DNA of 64,000 bases from Chondrosia reniformis (GCA_947172415.1 OX359190.1:7192001-7256000); one strand, 5' to 3'. Numbered from the stretch's first letter, positions 39,801 to 52,814 are shown. Translations and numbers: made by a program. The notes: a model not told the origin generated them from the letters alone.

Positions 39801-42800
39801 ATTCTACTGCTTCCTTTGCCATTGTGTGCCATGATCAAACTGTCATATCTGAATCAGACCAAGAGGATATTTGTAGAGCTCTGGTGGATAATAACCTGTT
39901 TTCTGAATGTACAACTCCTAGAGGTATTACCATAGCCGAAAACATTGCCAATGGACGGTATGTAATTTCCTGTAGCACATATACATACATACGTACGTAC
40001 CTTTCACCTTTTTGATGCAGTAAATAACTAAATGTATGCTTTTGTCCAAAATATGAAATATGAAATATGAAATGAGACATGTTCAACTTGTACATTTTTC
40101 TTTTCTGCCAGAATTACTTGTGACTTTTACATGTATGATCAGAGCAATGAGTCCATACCAGCTGATATAGTGTTACAGATAGTGACACTGCAGAGTAGTG
40201 TGATCCAAGATACACCAGATTTTGAGGTCCTGGCCATTCAAAGATCAAATAATTTAACTGATGATCAAGCTGCACCTATTTTAGGTAAGACAATGGTGCC
40301 AGTGCATCTAGCAGGCAACTGTCTATAAACCTCGCCAGAATAATTCTCATTCCTTCATCAGTTCCATACGTACGTACATAAAGAACATCTGACATGGGTT
40401 ATCACTTGTAGTGGTAGAGTGCTGGTAGAGAACGTTTTCCATTGCTCTAAATGATGTGTGGTGAATTACTTTTACATGAGCCTGTTGTCTGATGGCACAA
40501 CATATTTCTCTCTTCCCCATACAATGAAGTCTATGTACATACATACGTAGCTCTACCTGATATACGTACGTATTTGTGTGTACATACATAGGTGTTTGAT
40601 TATTATTAAATATTTTTCTTATTCAATATTCATTTATTTTGTCTGATAATATATCCTGGCTGCTCTTTATCCTTGCAGTGTCTTCAGGCTCGTCTGGTTT
40701 CCCTGCATATGCTGCTGGGCTTTTGGCTGGATTTCTAACTTTAGCCTGTCTTGCTTGTTGTATTGTTACTATCCTTTGTGCTTGGTGGAATAGGAGAAAG
40801 TAAGTTAAGAAAATTAGATTAGCAAATGGTCACAACAATATTGCTCAATAGTGGGTGAACCACTAGTACACAGCCCTGTTATAGACAATTAGTCTTAGCT
40901 ATAATTCCTGTCTAGTCCTTAATTAAATCAAGCACAAAGTATTGTATAGAGCAGTTTACATATCTCCTTATGCGTATGTCCACTGATTATATACAGACAC
41001 AGTAGATATGTGCAGCTTTAAATGAAGTATATACTCTTTTTGCTTGTTACTTCTCTCTATTTGGCCTGAAAACTGTGCTTAAGTCGACTTCCCTCAATTT
41101 TATGACTCTGAAAGGAGTGATTTAATCTCAGTCTCAGTATTTATTTATGTAATCAAACTTTGAAAAGACAAATTAGTATAAATGTATCTTTACATGGTTT
41201 AACCTTATACATCTACTCTACTTATACTGTAACAATTTTACTTACATATAGGAAGAAAATTGTAGAGAAGCAGTTTATTGTACAGAGGTCAAGTGGCTTA
41301 ACTAATGCCTCATCATTTGACAATGGTAATAAATCCATTTATGCTATAACCACCTACCCTGTATACAGTACGTATATACTTACTAGGATGTAAATAATTG
41401 TAACATAGACATACAACAGGAACTAGGTTTGCTATATACTGTATATTGATTTAATACGTGTACTCCACCTCCACAGATTATGGTATATCTGGTGGTTATC
41501 TTGCTTACAATACAAGACCTGATAATGAGTGAGTTTCTTAAAGTTCTTTCTGTGAACATTTATAGATTTATGTGTTTCTGCAATTGTGATCATCATAAGT
41601 AATATAATAGAGTAAGGATTTCTTCTAACTGCATCTGTCAAAAGATAAGTAATGTACATACATATGTATGTCTTTCCAACAGTGAATACATTGATGATGA
41701 AGAATTCTATGTCAATCCAAATGAATCTAAAGGTTCAGATTCAATTTGGGATGACAATAGTGATGCAAATGCAAGAAGCTTAAATTCTCAGCAATCTCTT
41801 CTTTCAATTGAAGACGTACAAGTATGTTGGCATTAATGTATATGGTTATGTACGTATGTGTGTACCAATAGACTATATTATAACAGTAAAGTGGAGGTGT
41901 AAGTTCCTTAACTGTAGTTAGAATGATCGATAGTTACCATTTAATCATAGTGGGTACATATGTGCCAATTATCTTATTAAGCATTTTCAAGATACATCTT
42001 TAGAATAACAACACTTTCATATATAGGGCCATAATAAATGGTGTGTACTCCTATAAATAGACTATGTATATATGTACATAGATAATCTATGTTATGTGTA
42101 GATGAGATATACGTACATATACGTATACAGTATGTGTGAATAAGTATGTATACAGTATATAGGTGACCTTTTGTGACATTTTACTTTAATAATTTTACCA
42201 TTTTCATTGCTTGAGTGATGTTGTCACTCAATCCATGTTATGACTCAAACCCATTTTTAGAATGGCTATGTTGATGCTAACGATGTCAACAATTTTCACC
42301 ATCAAAGTAATCAAACAGTGACCATCAAAAACCCACTAACTGGTAACCCTGAGGACAATTTGAAGATGTGAGTAATTGAAATTCACTATCCCACCAGGCA
42401 TTCTTATTTTAGATGAATTTGGAACATTATGCATAAACCTAATTTTAGTTTGAAACATTTCAGAATCACTATAATGTAATGGATATACGTACGTATATAG
42501 GAGTAGTCAACAATCCATTCTCAAAGGTGCTACAATTGAAGAGGAAAATCCTCTATATTCTTCAAGACAGGAGTTTGTTATTCAGCATACTGAAACTACA
42601 ATCCATGAAGATGTTACAGTAGAAATGGACGACAATGCAGACTTTGATGATCGATATACAGAAATGCATGCATATCAGGAAATTGATGTCCAATCTCATG
42701 AGTAAGTTAATTCATTTTCTCTACTTCTGTAAGATGTAAGATTGTGGCAAATGTCAATTAGTATTTTTCTCTATATTAGTAAATAGTCAGTCTCAATGTG

Positions 42801-42895
42801 TAGTTGAGCTAGTGTATGTATTTCACTTAGATTTCATATTTTACAGGTCTGAAATGTATCTAGAAGTAGTTGGAAAGACAAAGGAATCACAGTAG
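24881..42895 (+). CDS. hedgling: Hedgling-type Hedge-vWA-cadherin-Ig-EGF transmembrane protein, about 3,959 aa
   Basis: A giant single-pass cell-surface protein. Exons: 24881-25289, 25693-25818, 25995-26318, 26431-26670, 26953-27083, 27169-27297, 27481-27644, 27959-28613, 28941-32244, 32359-32628, 32989-33097, 33202-34286, 34485-34683, 34946-37319, 37704-37977, 38086-38361, 38546-38634, 39063-39626, 39758-39957, 40112-40284, 40679-40799, 41252-41367, 41477-41528, 41683-41821, 42261-42367, 42501-42701, 42847-42895. All phases close. In order: signal peptide (1 to about 25); Hedge domain (to about 178; RRMTRFLLKQLELLADY, QHEGRAAVI, FPWVWYASK); vWA (184-366, MIDAS DSSGS at 191-195); about 20 cadherin repeats with DVNDN-type linkers in two blocks; Ig pairs near 1740-1917 and 3180-3356; three EGFs (about 3408-3520); a possible SEA-like region; TM (about 3706-3737); a tyrosine-rich tail of about 220 aa. 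No Hog/Hint autoprocessing domain is present, as is typical of hedgling. The intron at 34684 has a GC donor. Confidence 0.9.
32687..32855. mobile_element. Possible MITE fragment in hedgling intron 10
   Basis: CAGGGCTGCA at 32687 and TGCACCCCTG at 32846 are inverted with one mismatch. The interior has G-runs and a C-run, like the element at 3483-3656. The reading frame upstream runs on into it only by chance. Confidence 0.4.
37400..37535. repeat. Interspersed repeat family, copy 3 (hedgling intron 14)
   Basis: CATGCTATGCCTACTCTGT, TTTAGGGAACTAAACC, GAGAGCTTTAGATGAAGATG and TTCTTCTGCTCCACTG match the reverse complement of 17415-17535. It is non-coding. Confidence 0.6.
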
Positions 42896-43454
42896 AAGCT
42901 ACACTTGGCAGTTAACATGAAAAGATGCATTTTTCTTACCTTGAAAACCTGCTTTATCAATAGATATTTACATGTATTGCTGTAATTTAGGCTTTAAACT
43001 TCATATGTACACAAGTTTTTCATTGTAACTTAACCATTATTCTGACCACCGTCACTGTGATATTGAAGCCCATAAGATGAAGTGCATATACTCCAATGAT
43101 GGTGAACATATGTATATGCTGCATGTGTATGATCATATCTAATGTGTGTGTAATTAATCATATATCTAATGTACGTATATGTATATATATATATGATACA
43201 TTGAGTTCCATCTGCTAAGGAACCACTTGGGTAAGACGGTCAGTGGCCCGTATACATGTAATAGTTTATGGGTTGAACTTTACATTATAATATGTGTGAA
43301 AGTAACTAAACAGATTGTATTAATTTTCAATTCAGAGAGACTAACTATTTTTCATAAAGTTTATGTATATACATTATACAGTACATGTGGGTTAAATTGA
43401 AGCCATCTCTCATACTATATATAAAAGGTCCTGCTAAAGTTAGGATAATATGAA
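42896..43454. promoter_or_regulatory. Hedgling 3' UTR and promoter of the next gene
   Basis: No exon is visible. A TATA-like TATATAAAAG lies at 43418-43427, about 80 bp before the preferred ATG at 43509. This would suit a transcription start near 43450. Confidence 0.5.
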
Positions 43455-43508
43455 TTGAACCATCTGCTATCTGGAGAGACCGTACAATCCTCTAAAGTAT
43501 ACGTAGCC

Positions 43509-44207
43509 ATGGGTCAGAAGTCCACAAGGTCTGACAGCAGCTGGTTTCAAAAACAGTTTGAAGGAGACAAAGATATGATTAGAGGTGACTATAAAAGCTA
43601 CTCTCTTCAGCTAAGTAGCTTCATTCCTCCTACATCTCAGTTAGTGTTCCAGAAACAGCTTATATATCCATCTGAAGGAACACACTCTGAACTCATATCA
43701 GGAGTGACGCAGTACATTTCAAATTTTTTTTCTGGAGGTCAAATTCCTGAAGATCTACAGATTCTAGCTACAGGATCACTTAAGACGCTATACAGTGAAA
43801 TTCTACAAGAAGGAGAACAGCTGGTTTTCCAATGCTCCTTGCTTACCTCCACCAATGGAAGTCGCTCTTCATATTTTAGGTACTCGATAGGAGGCTACAC
43901 ATACCATCTTATAACCTTACTAAGGTACCAGGTGGCTCTTGTTAATCCAGTCAGGGTGCAACAACACTCCAGAAGGGTGCTGGATTTAGATCACTCTATT
44001 GTAGCTGCAGCAATATGTGGCATAGTTGAACTTCAACAAAGCTACACGGGAAGCCCATTAAGAAGAATAAGGCCTAAACATGAATCTGACACCGAGCCTT
44101 TTTCTTCTACCATGCCTCTCGACTATACCAGAACCTTGGATGATCATGACCAAAGTGAAATTGATCGTCCTGAAAGGCAACACCTGCAATATGCAGTGGA
44201 CCTATAA
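43509..44207 (+). CDS. Single-exon protein of 232 aa, unrecognised, possible N-myristoylation
   Basis: The frame is open from an upstream ATG at 43455 (250 aa). I prefer the ATG at 43509 because the product starts MGQKSTRS, a plausible N-myristoylation signal (Gly2, Thr at position 6), and because of the TATA element at 43418-43427. The middle is mixed hydrophobic, with IGGYTYHLITLLRYQVALV and SIVAAAICGIVEL. The tail is acidic and rich in Arg/Asp with no cysteines. There is no signal peptide. A polyadenylation signal AATAAA lies at 44434-44439. It is intronless among intron-rich neighbours, so it could be a retrocopy or a lineage-specific gene. I do not recognise the family. Confidence 0.65.
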   Translation: MGQKSTRSDSSWFQKQFEGDKDMIRGDYKSYSLQLSSFIPPTSQLVFQKQLIYPSEGTHSELISGVTQYISNFFSGGQIPEDLQILATGSLKTLYSEILQEGEQLVFQCSLLTSTNGSRSSYFRYSIGGYTYHLITLLRYQVALVNPVRVQQHSRRVLDLDHSIVAAAICGIVELQQSYTGSPLRRIRPKHESDTEPFSSTMPLDYTRTLDDHDQSEIDRPERQHLQYAVDL

Positions 44208-44576
44208 ATCATTAGTTACAGTAACTTTCAGTACATTTCACTTTTCTGTATATCCAATTAGTACCTAACATTTATCATTAAACCTTGAAATAATGAGAGT
44301 TTTTTGTTATTTCATGATTTATGCAATTAATGTCATTGCAACTTAAAAATCTTTAGAAGTTTTATAAAAATGCTAAAGTACGTGTGAAGTAACAATGACT
44401 GTCACCAGACATCACAATCATTATTGTAAGAACAATAAACATGATGTCACAATATCAACTTACAAATCATGACTTTCCTTAATAAATCTAATAAGATACA
44501 TATCATAAAACAATTCTTAATCAATCCATGTAATATCATAGGGTTACAGAGATCGTGTATGCAAAAATTCATTTTA
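44208..44576. other. Spacer between convergent genes
   Basis: It holds the 3' UTR and AATAAA (44434-44439) of the upstream plus-strand gene and the 3' end of the NIDO-EGF gene. Nothing else is seen. Confidence 0.55.
44434..44439 (+). terminator. Polyadenylation signal AATAAA
   Basis: A canonical hexamer 227 bp after the stop of the single-exon gene at 43509-44207. Confidence 0.55.
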
Positions 44577-47500
44577 TCACATCTTTGAAGTGTTAGGGTA
44601 TAAAGATATCTCTCTCCCTCTTTGATCTAAAAAGGAGTACCTTTAGGAAAAGATACAAAACTCTAACTTGTGAAATATAACACCTTTGTCACATTTAGAT
44701 ATTAATCTACTAATATAAAATATACGTATATGCTGTATACAGTTGATTGAGGCCAATAAGGCTAATATATAATCATTACTTACTTTCTTCAAAAGTTGTT
44801 ACTGAAGGTGTATTTTCAGATTCGGACATCTCAAGTGGAATCATTAAATCTTTCTTATGTTTATTTTGCCTGTTATTTACTGGATTTCTGGATTAGTGAA
44901 ATGAACTCAGTTACGCATGTACTGTTCATACTTGTACGTAAGTACTAAATATATGATATACATTTACCTCTATTGGAATAAAAATTGCTTCAAGTAGCAG
45001 ATATAAAAGAGTGGATCATTTCTATCGAAATATGTTTTTCTATAGATTCTTGCTAATTGTTATACATACGTATATTACTGTGACCTTATAATTACGACCA
45101 ATATACCACATCCACCAATAAACACTTACAGTTTCTCAAACTATGTATATACCAGCTTTATGTATAAATTTGTATCTACACCAAAAGGGTAATTAATTTT
45201 CAGTAATCCAAGGTTCTAGATGTATATATACAAAAATTCATTACCCTTTCAATATTGTCTAACCCTAAACAGTTTGAAGCTGTCCTCTAAATATTGCACA
45301 TATACATAAATGTGTGTGTGTGTTTGTGTTAACTAACCCTAAAGCTAGAGGAGATTCCAGAACAACCATATTGGTTGTGGCCAAAGTCAACTTGTTCTTC
45401 TTTTCCATTCTTTCACTTCAAATATATCACACATACAAAGAGTGTATATACCCACAGACACATACAGTATATAAGCAGGATAATGCAGGTAAACTCACAT
45501 GCTGTAGCTCTTCCACTGTGAGGGAACACAGCAGCAACACACTAAACATATTACACACACCAGAATCAATGCAATCAACAAGAGGCCGCCCAACACTGGT
45601 AGCACTACAATAGGTGTGAGAATTCTCTCCAAGTCTGTTTTTTCTGCTTCTAAGCCATCTGTATTCCCAAGATTTGTCTCTATGTGGAAAGAGTACGTGC
45701 ATAACAAAATTCTACCCTTAAAACATAAATAACATACTTACCATTACATTGTAGTGTTGGAATTATGACGTCTTCATCAATAACTACAGTAGAGGAAATA
45801 TACATTATATTCTGCATGCTCTATCTTACCATGCAGATCAACATGATTATGTATTAAATTATGACAGACTATTGAGTAACATATGTACATATTAAGAATT
45901 CTAAAATATTTACATGAAAACAATAAATTGAATCCAATAAAGTAACTGCTTATAAAGAAAGAGATTTACCACAAGTAAGGTCATCCTTTCCAATTTTCAT
46001 CCCTGGTTTACAGACGCATTCATAGCTCCCTTGAATATTCACACACCTATAAGAGCACCGATGATGACCTTCTGTGCATTCATTTATATCTAATTTAAAG
46101 AAGTAGAGAAACAATAAACCATTACCCCAAGACAGGTACAAATCACTCAATACCTACCTATACATCCTTGTCCATCTTGTTCTAATCTAAAACCTTCATA
46201 GCAACTACAATTTCCTTGAGACCAATCACAGTTGTGTTGGCACCCGCCATTGTTGAAAGCACATTTATCTTCAGGAGACAGAAAATCATTGGTAATTATA
46301 GGAGGACTAAACAAACTCAACTTTTTAAATAAAATTTGAGATGACATAACTAATATAAAGCCACATTGTCTAATTATTTATTAACCTACCAGTTAATTAC
46401 ATTATTATATTTGTCTTTGAGAAACTAACCCCTTACTACACAGGTCTTTTCATCATCATGGAGCTCCTTTCCATGAGGACACAAGCATGTATAGTCACCG
46501 GGAAGATTATAGCATTTATCTTCACAACCTCCATTTGAGGTCAAACACTCATTAATATCTGAAAGTAGAGTTAGAATTACCAATTTCCAATGAACTACGT
46601 ATTACTCATAAATGTTTAAAATTGGTGTCTTACCAGAACAATTCATTTGGTCTGCCATCAGTTCAAAGCCAGGATAACATTTACATATTCCCTTATCACA
46701 AATATGGCTACAGTTTTTCTTTATACAGGGATCTGGCAGATAAACAGAAAGGCAGAAAGGAAACAGACATCATTTATATCAAATATCAAAAAATGATTTT
46801 GAGAAATATTATTACCTGTTACATTTAATAGACAAGACTTCCCATCGTCTGCTAAAGCCATGTTGCACCCACAAGAGCAAATATAGCTTCCAGGGAGATT
46901 AACACAATCACCTTGGCATCCTCCATTACCGAGTAAACATTCATTGACATCTACACCCAGGAAAATTATATACATCAGGAAACACAATTAACAAAATCAA
47001 AAATTATATCTCACAATTCATTAAGTATAGTATAATAATATACAACAAAACTCAGGTATGAGCTATATCCATAACAGGCTTGCACAACGTATTGATGACC
47101 CCCACCAATATTATGCTCATATACATCATACATTGATGATGTCTCTGATATTGTGCTGTCATTAAAAGATAGCCATAGTTTAAGGAATATTGCAATATTA
47201 TACGTATACATACGTACTGTATGTTGCACTTTATATGTAATAGCTAACCAACACAAGAGTGGCTATCCTCTCCTACTGTAAATCCAGGCAAGCAAGTACA
47301 GATTACTTCTGATGAACCCCTGATATTTTGACAAAAATGGTCACATCCACCATTGTCTTCTTCACAGAGGTCTACAAGCACAATATTAACAGTAGAAACC
47401 TTATTGAATGGATATCATACTTACGTATTTGTATTATTGTACGTATGAATACATGTATATAAGTACGTATATATATACTTTTAGTGGTTTATAGCATGCA

Positions 47501-50500
47501 TATATACTTGTATACACATTATTAATGCTGTTTAAAGCCAGCAGTAACATGGCAAATATTTGCAGCATGGGGGTGTACTTTAGTTTAAGGGTTACACTTG
47601 GTAAATTGTTATGGGCGTTTTATTTTGACGCCATAATTTTGCCTGATAACTCTACAGTTGAGTATATATGTACAGTTACCTAGACTGGCAACGGCTCTTA
47701 TGCACATACCTTCTAGTACACAAGTTAATCCATCTTCCTGCAAGGCTCTACCAGAATGACAACCACAGGCATAGCTACCAGGCAAATCATAACACAATTC
47801 TTCACATTCACCATTGTCCACCATGCACTCATTAATGTCTGAATTACAAGAACAATGAAAATTATTAAAACATTAATCTTCTAATTTATTTATTTAGACT
47901 ATTAGCACTCACTTCTACAAGATATTCCATTGTCTTCTAATATGTATCCTTCAAGGCAGTAGCAAGTAAAACTTCCCAAAGTATTGTTACAGCGATGATC
48001 ACAAGGATTTCGTAAACATTCATTATCATCTGATATCAAAACAGAACAACGATATAGTGTGCCCATGCATAAAAGTGACAATAACATAAAAGTAAATTAA
48101 TCTGATCTAGGACAGCACTTGGACACTACAAAAACTAAGTGCATTTTAATCACACTTACATACCAATACAAGTTCTTTCATCTATTCCTAGAAGAAAACC
48201 TGTGTCACAACTGCATAGAAAACCACCATTAGTGTTGTTGCAACTGTGATGGCATGTATTTGGGTTGAGACATTCGTCTATATCTAAAGAAAGATGTAAT
48301 AAATTTAATTACTATTATTTAGTCACCTAATCATGGAGTGACAATTGTGGTAAACCACAAACAACAATCAAGTTACTATAGAAATTATAGTATATTATGT
48401 ACAAAAGGAATACTGATATAATCAATCACTAAAAACTGCTATCATTTCTTTTAACTTATATCCTGTTTGAATAGCATCACCTCATCTGAAGCATTCTTGG
48501 AGTGTATAAAACATGTACGTATATAGGTAACTATCATAGCAATAGATGTGATGAGTACGTACGTATATAGCCATGCTGCAATTTAGTGATTGTGATTTTA
48601 GCCTATGCTTCACTAACCTATTTCACATCTGCTACCTCTAAAATATGGTGTGCAAGCACATTCATTACCAGGAATACAGGTACCATTGTTATTACATGGA
48701 GGATCACAAGTCTCTAATAAAGAAAGATAAATGCAAACATCAGTGTCAAATCCTCCCTGAAGAACAAATAATTACTTAAGAACATCATTCATGTTTAAAA
48801 TTGACAGTGAATTTCGTAATTAGATCTCTAACTTGATCTTGGAACATAAATTCAGATAGAAATCTTACGTTGTAATTGACAGGATCCATTTATCATTTCA
48901 TGGCCTCTAAAACAGTTGCATACATGTGATCCTTCATGATTAATACATTGTTGTTCACAACCACCATTATTGAAGGAGCACTCGTTGACATCTACGTACA
49001 TTAGTGCCAAATGTCTCAACAAGTATGTATACATAGTAATAAGATGAAAATGAAGTAAACAGCCCATACCTTTACATGTTTTATTATTAGGTCGAAGCTC
49101 GTAGCCAGGGTGACAACTGCAATAGTACGAACCAAGCGTATCACGACAGTTATGTTGACAACCACCATTATTTCTGCAGCAATCACACTTATCTATAAGG
49201 TATAAATACAAATTAATAAATTTAGGATATATATGACTAAAAATTGGTAACAATTGAAAACACACAGTTGTCAGCAATACTTTTAGTAGTGATGAATGAC
49301 TTCTATACAGGTAAATTGCTAACTTAGTTTGTATTAATGTACATAACTACAAATGTATTACAACTTGTATGTACCAATGCAAGATAGTCTGTCTCTATCC
49401 AACTTGTAACCAGGATTACATGCGCAAGAAAAAGAGCCAGGACTGTTAATACATATATGACTACATCCTCCTTTGTTTCTGCTACATTCATTTATATCTG
49501 CAGCAGAAAATTAATACATAATCAAACCTCAAAGCAATCATCACACATGAACTATCCTGCTATAATTTAAAGACTACCAACCTTGATTACATCCTACTCC
49601 TGACCATCCAGGATTGCAGACACAAAAACCATGCGAGTCGCATCCTCCATTACTACAACTGGTCCTATCGCATCCTTGGCGCCTAACTACCGGGTATATG
49701 TAGGTATATTTTGCAAATATAACACATGAAGTGAATAAATCAATATAACTATATAAACTCACGGAGGCCAACTTCATCAATTTGAAAAATGAATCTTCCA
49801 GATACGTTTACATTTGACATTGATGCAATATTAGATATTCTACTAGTTCCTGAATGTTCTATATTGAGTGTTCGCTCTCTAATGATATCGTCATAGCCAG
49901 CTACTGCATAATAGGTAATGTGATTCCTTCGAAAAGAACTCCATCCCATACCATCATCAAGATAATTGAACATAGCAAAAGACCAAGTACCATTAGTAAT
50001 CAGTACACATTGGAATGTGTTAGTCTATAGAAAAAAGTTGAATTAACTAACACATTGGTTTATAGATTTTATCAGCATGCATTGTGTAACAGCATCTACT
50101 CTAAGAGAAATCACATTATATATGTTGATTAAAAATACCTTTGAATTTGCTGCATTTGTGCAACTCCGATCACAGAAAGACATTACTTTCAACCAGCTAG
50201 CTACCAGAACATACCTAGCTTCAAAACTGTAAGCGTGAGGGAGGCTGTTACGTATATCATTAGTAGCCCGCTGCAATATAGCAGCATTTTCACTGCCATA
50301 GGCTTTGTATGTAATTGTACCACCATTTCTGTTTCCAACTCTACGAGTTATATCTATATCAGCATGAAAGGGGGCAACTATTGAAATCTGGGTCCCCTCT
50401 ACCCTTTCATAGCGTGGGAATGGACTTGGTTCCCAGGCTTGATGAAAGCTCCCAGAGAAAGAGATAATACCATTTGAATTTACCTGTAAGAAGATAATGC

Positions 50501-50730
50501 AGTAATATAGGTAGTAAACAAGATACCTTTGGCTAAACCTCAACATAGGAATGTTTGGTCTTAAAGAATGGAAATTTCATTCCTCTAGGCATCCTGAGAA
50601 CTTCACTGTGTTCATCATCAGCTCTTCGCAAAGCTGTCCCCTGTGTAGGATACATTCCAGGAGCAGGAACACTCTCAACCACCCAAACCAGAAGTAACAT
50701 CCAGATTACTGCTGAAATGTACTTTGCCAT
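44577..50730 (-). CDS. NIDO and EGF-repeat transmembrane protein, 942 aa, 21 exons
   Basis: A surface or matrix-contact protein. Exons (minus): 50730-50539, 50483-50139, 50024-49763, 49686-49582, 49497-49375, 49192-49070, 48991-48869, 48713-48618, 48283-48164, 48029-47913, 47838-47710, 47371-47249, 46950-46816, 46732-46634, 46558-46430, 46268-46158, 46089-45970, 45783-45742, 45679-45499, 44887-44784, 44626-44577. All phases close. Signal peptide 1 to about 22. NIDO (nidogen extracellular) domain about 64-265 ([19 protein letters not shown]). Fourteen EGF modules follow, most of the calcium-binding DINEC type. One membrane span lies at about 853-881 ([17 protein letters not shown]) and is followed by CCCC. 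The tail is short and polar, ending YPNTSKM. Each EGF is one phase 1-1 exon. It recalls NIDO-EGF proteins such as SNED1 and mucin-like receptors, but no one-to-one orthologue is evident. Confidence 0.9.
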
Positions 50731-52790
50731 ATCTATATATATATATATATCTGAAGACACAGGGATAATAGCAGTAAATGGGATCAATGCAATACCATAT
50801 AATCAAGAAACAAAGTAATCTTATGTATATGCACGTACCTCTAGTATATAGTACAAATAGCAGGACAAAAAGACTGCTCCTGTATCCTCTCACAGGTCTC
50901 TACTAGAATTTAAAATACTATACTGTTAATAGACACACTATATATATCGTGGATAGATCGGAAGTGCAACAATTAGGGATATTAGAAATGGATTTCCATG
51001 GCTTCATAAGAAGCCACAAGTGTAACTGTTAAAATAAACAGGCCACTACAATTGCAACTGCAATGACACATTGTAGAAATATACATATGCCCAATATTCA
51101 ACTTCACTATCCATCTGTTCCTATTATATACTATATACATCTATTTAAGATTTTAACTAAATAATTAAGTGGATAAAAATGTCTTCCCTTTCCACCTCTT
51201 ACATATCTTTAAGATTTGGGCTGCTTTAAAATTATAATTAGGTAGAGAATGTAAACTGATACATAATATTACCACATAATTGAAACCTTCCATTCACACA
51301 ACAACAGCTTTAATTCAATTTAAAGGTGGTTATTCAATAAATGTAGTACGTATATACGGAGTCCCTTCACAACACAAGCTAATGTCTTAACTGTATGAGA
51401 ATAAAATTTATGTACGCATATATACATGAAGGTACGTAGGTAATTGCACCAGGCCTGTGCAAAAGCTATTGTGATATATAAGTAAATAATCACTGGAATG
51501 TATTACACCAAATCAGCCAAGTGACCCATGGCCACATGCATGCAGTCTAATCTTGGTTGGGGGACTGAAGTCCTATTGAATTGGCAACCAGTGCACGTGA
51601 TTGTCTCAGTCATCCAAGATGAAAAACATCAAAGAACCAGCGCTAACTTTTTGCTCTCATTTGGTTTCTGTGTTCACTTATTAATTAATCATAAGTGGAA
51701 ATGGATACTATAGTTATGTTATTGATGAATTAAGGATTGCTGCAATTAAGATGAACAGTTGCTATGCAATTACAATACTGTATAATGTCTAGGTACTACA
51801 TTCATCCAGTGACTTGCAAGCCTGAGCTGTTCTTAAATGTGGTACTTCATGACACAACAATTTAGTGTGTCACTGTTTGCAGTCCTTAAGACAGAGATAG
51901 TATATATACTTAGCCAGCTATATGTAGCCTATACAAGCATGCGTACTGCATTTGATTTTAGTATTGTCCTGCTCTCTCTTAAAAGTGTAATCTACATATA
52001 TACATTTTCCAATAGTCTGTGGTTTATAATGAAAATGAAATTTAGGCATGCTGAATGTTATATATAGCACTGTTTTATTTTTATTGAATGAATCATTGGA
52101 TCGAAGTTTGATCTACTAGATGGTGTGCTAGATTGTCCAATAAAAACAGTATTATAGTCAGTGGTTTATTGAGCAGGCTCATTTAAAATATTTTTCTTTA
52201 CTTCTGCTGAGATCTACAGGTTAAAATGTCCAAACCTGCTATGGTGTTGATGCTCAACTATATATGACTGTTATGATTATTATATCACAATCAATTTTAT
52301 TTCTTTTGAATGTGTATGTATATCATTGGAAGAATGTCCTGCTCCAAATAAAGCCCTGACCTGGTAAGAGGCAATAAATTTAGTCATTAGTTTTCTTGAT
52401 CTGTTGAGGTGTTAATGTTGGATTTGGCTTTCTAACAAGAGAGACAAAGAAATCCAAAACTGAATTTGATCGACAAACCAATAACAGAGAACATTATTCC
52501 AAAGTCAAACCTAAGAGAAAAAGAGAAAATTAATATAATAAAGCAATACAACATAAGGAATTAGAATTAATTAGCAGATAATTCTGCTAAAACATTTTAA
52601 CGTTCATGAATCAGTGAGCGCTATACAAATGCAAAATTGAAAAATATAACACATTAGGCCCATGACTACTTGCGGTTTACTTACTTAATAATGTATATAT
52701 AGCAATGTGTTAGACCAAAAAAGAACCTGTGCAACAGCAAATCGGTCTAAGTTATCAGACCCTTATTTTGTAATTGCAAACGTTTAGGGT
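50731..52790. other. Intergenic, repeat-containing
   Basis: This holds the NIDO-EGF promoter side. A (TA)n-rich run lies at 50733-50752. A diverged copy of the repeat seen at 1142-1599 lies near 51490-51600. I see no exon. Confidence 0.5.
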
Positions 52791-52814
52791 TTGATTTCAT
52801 CAGACTAGAAGCAA

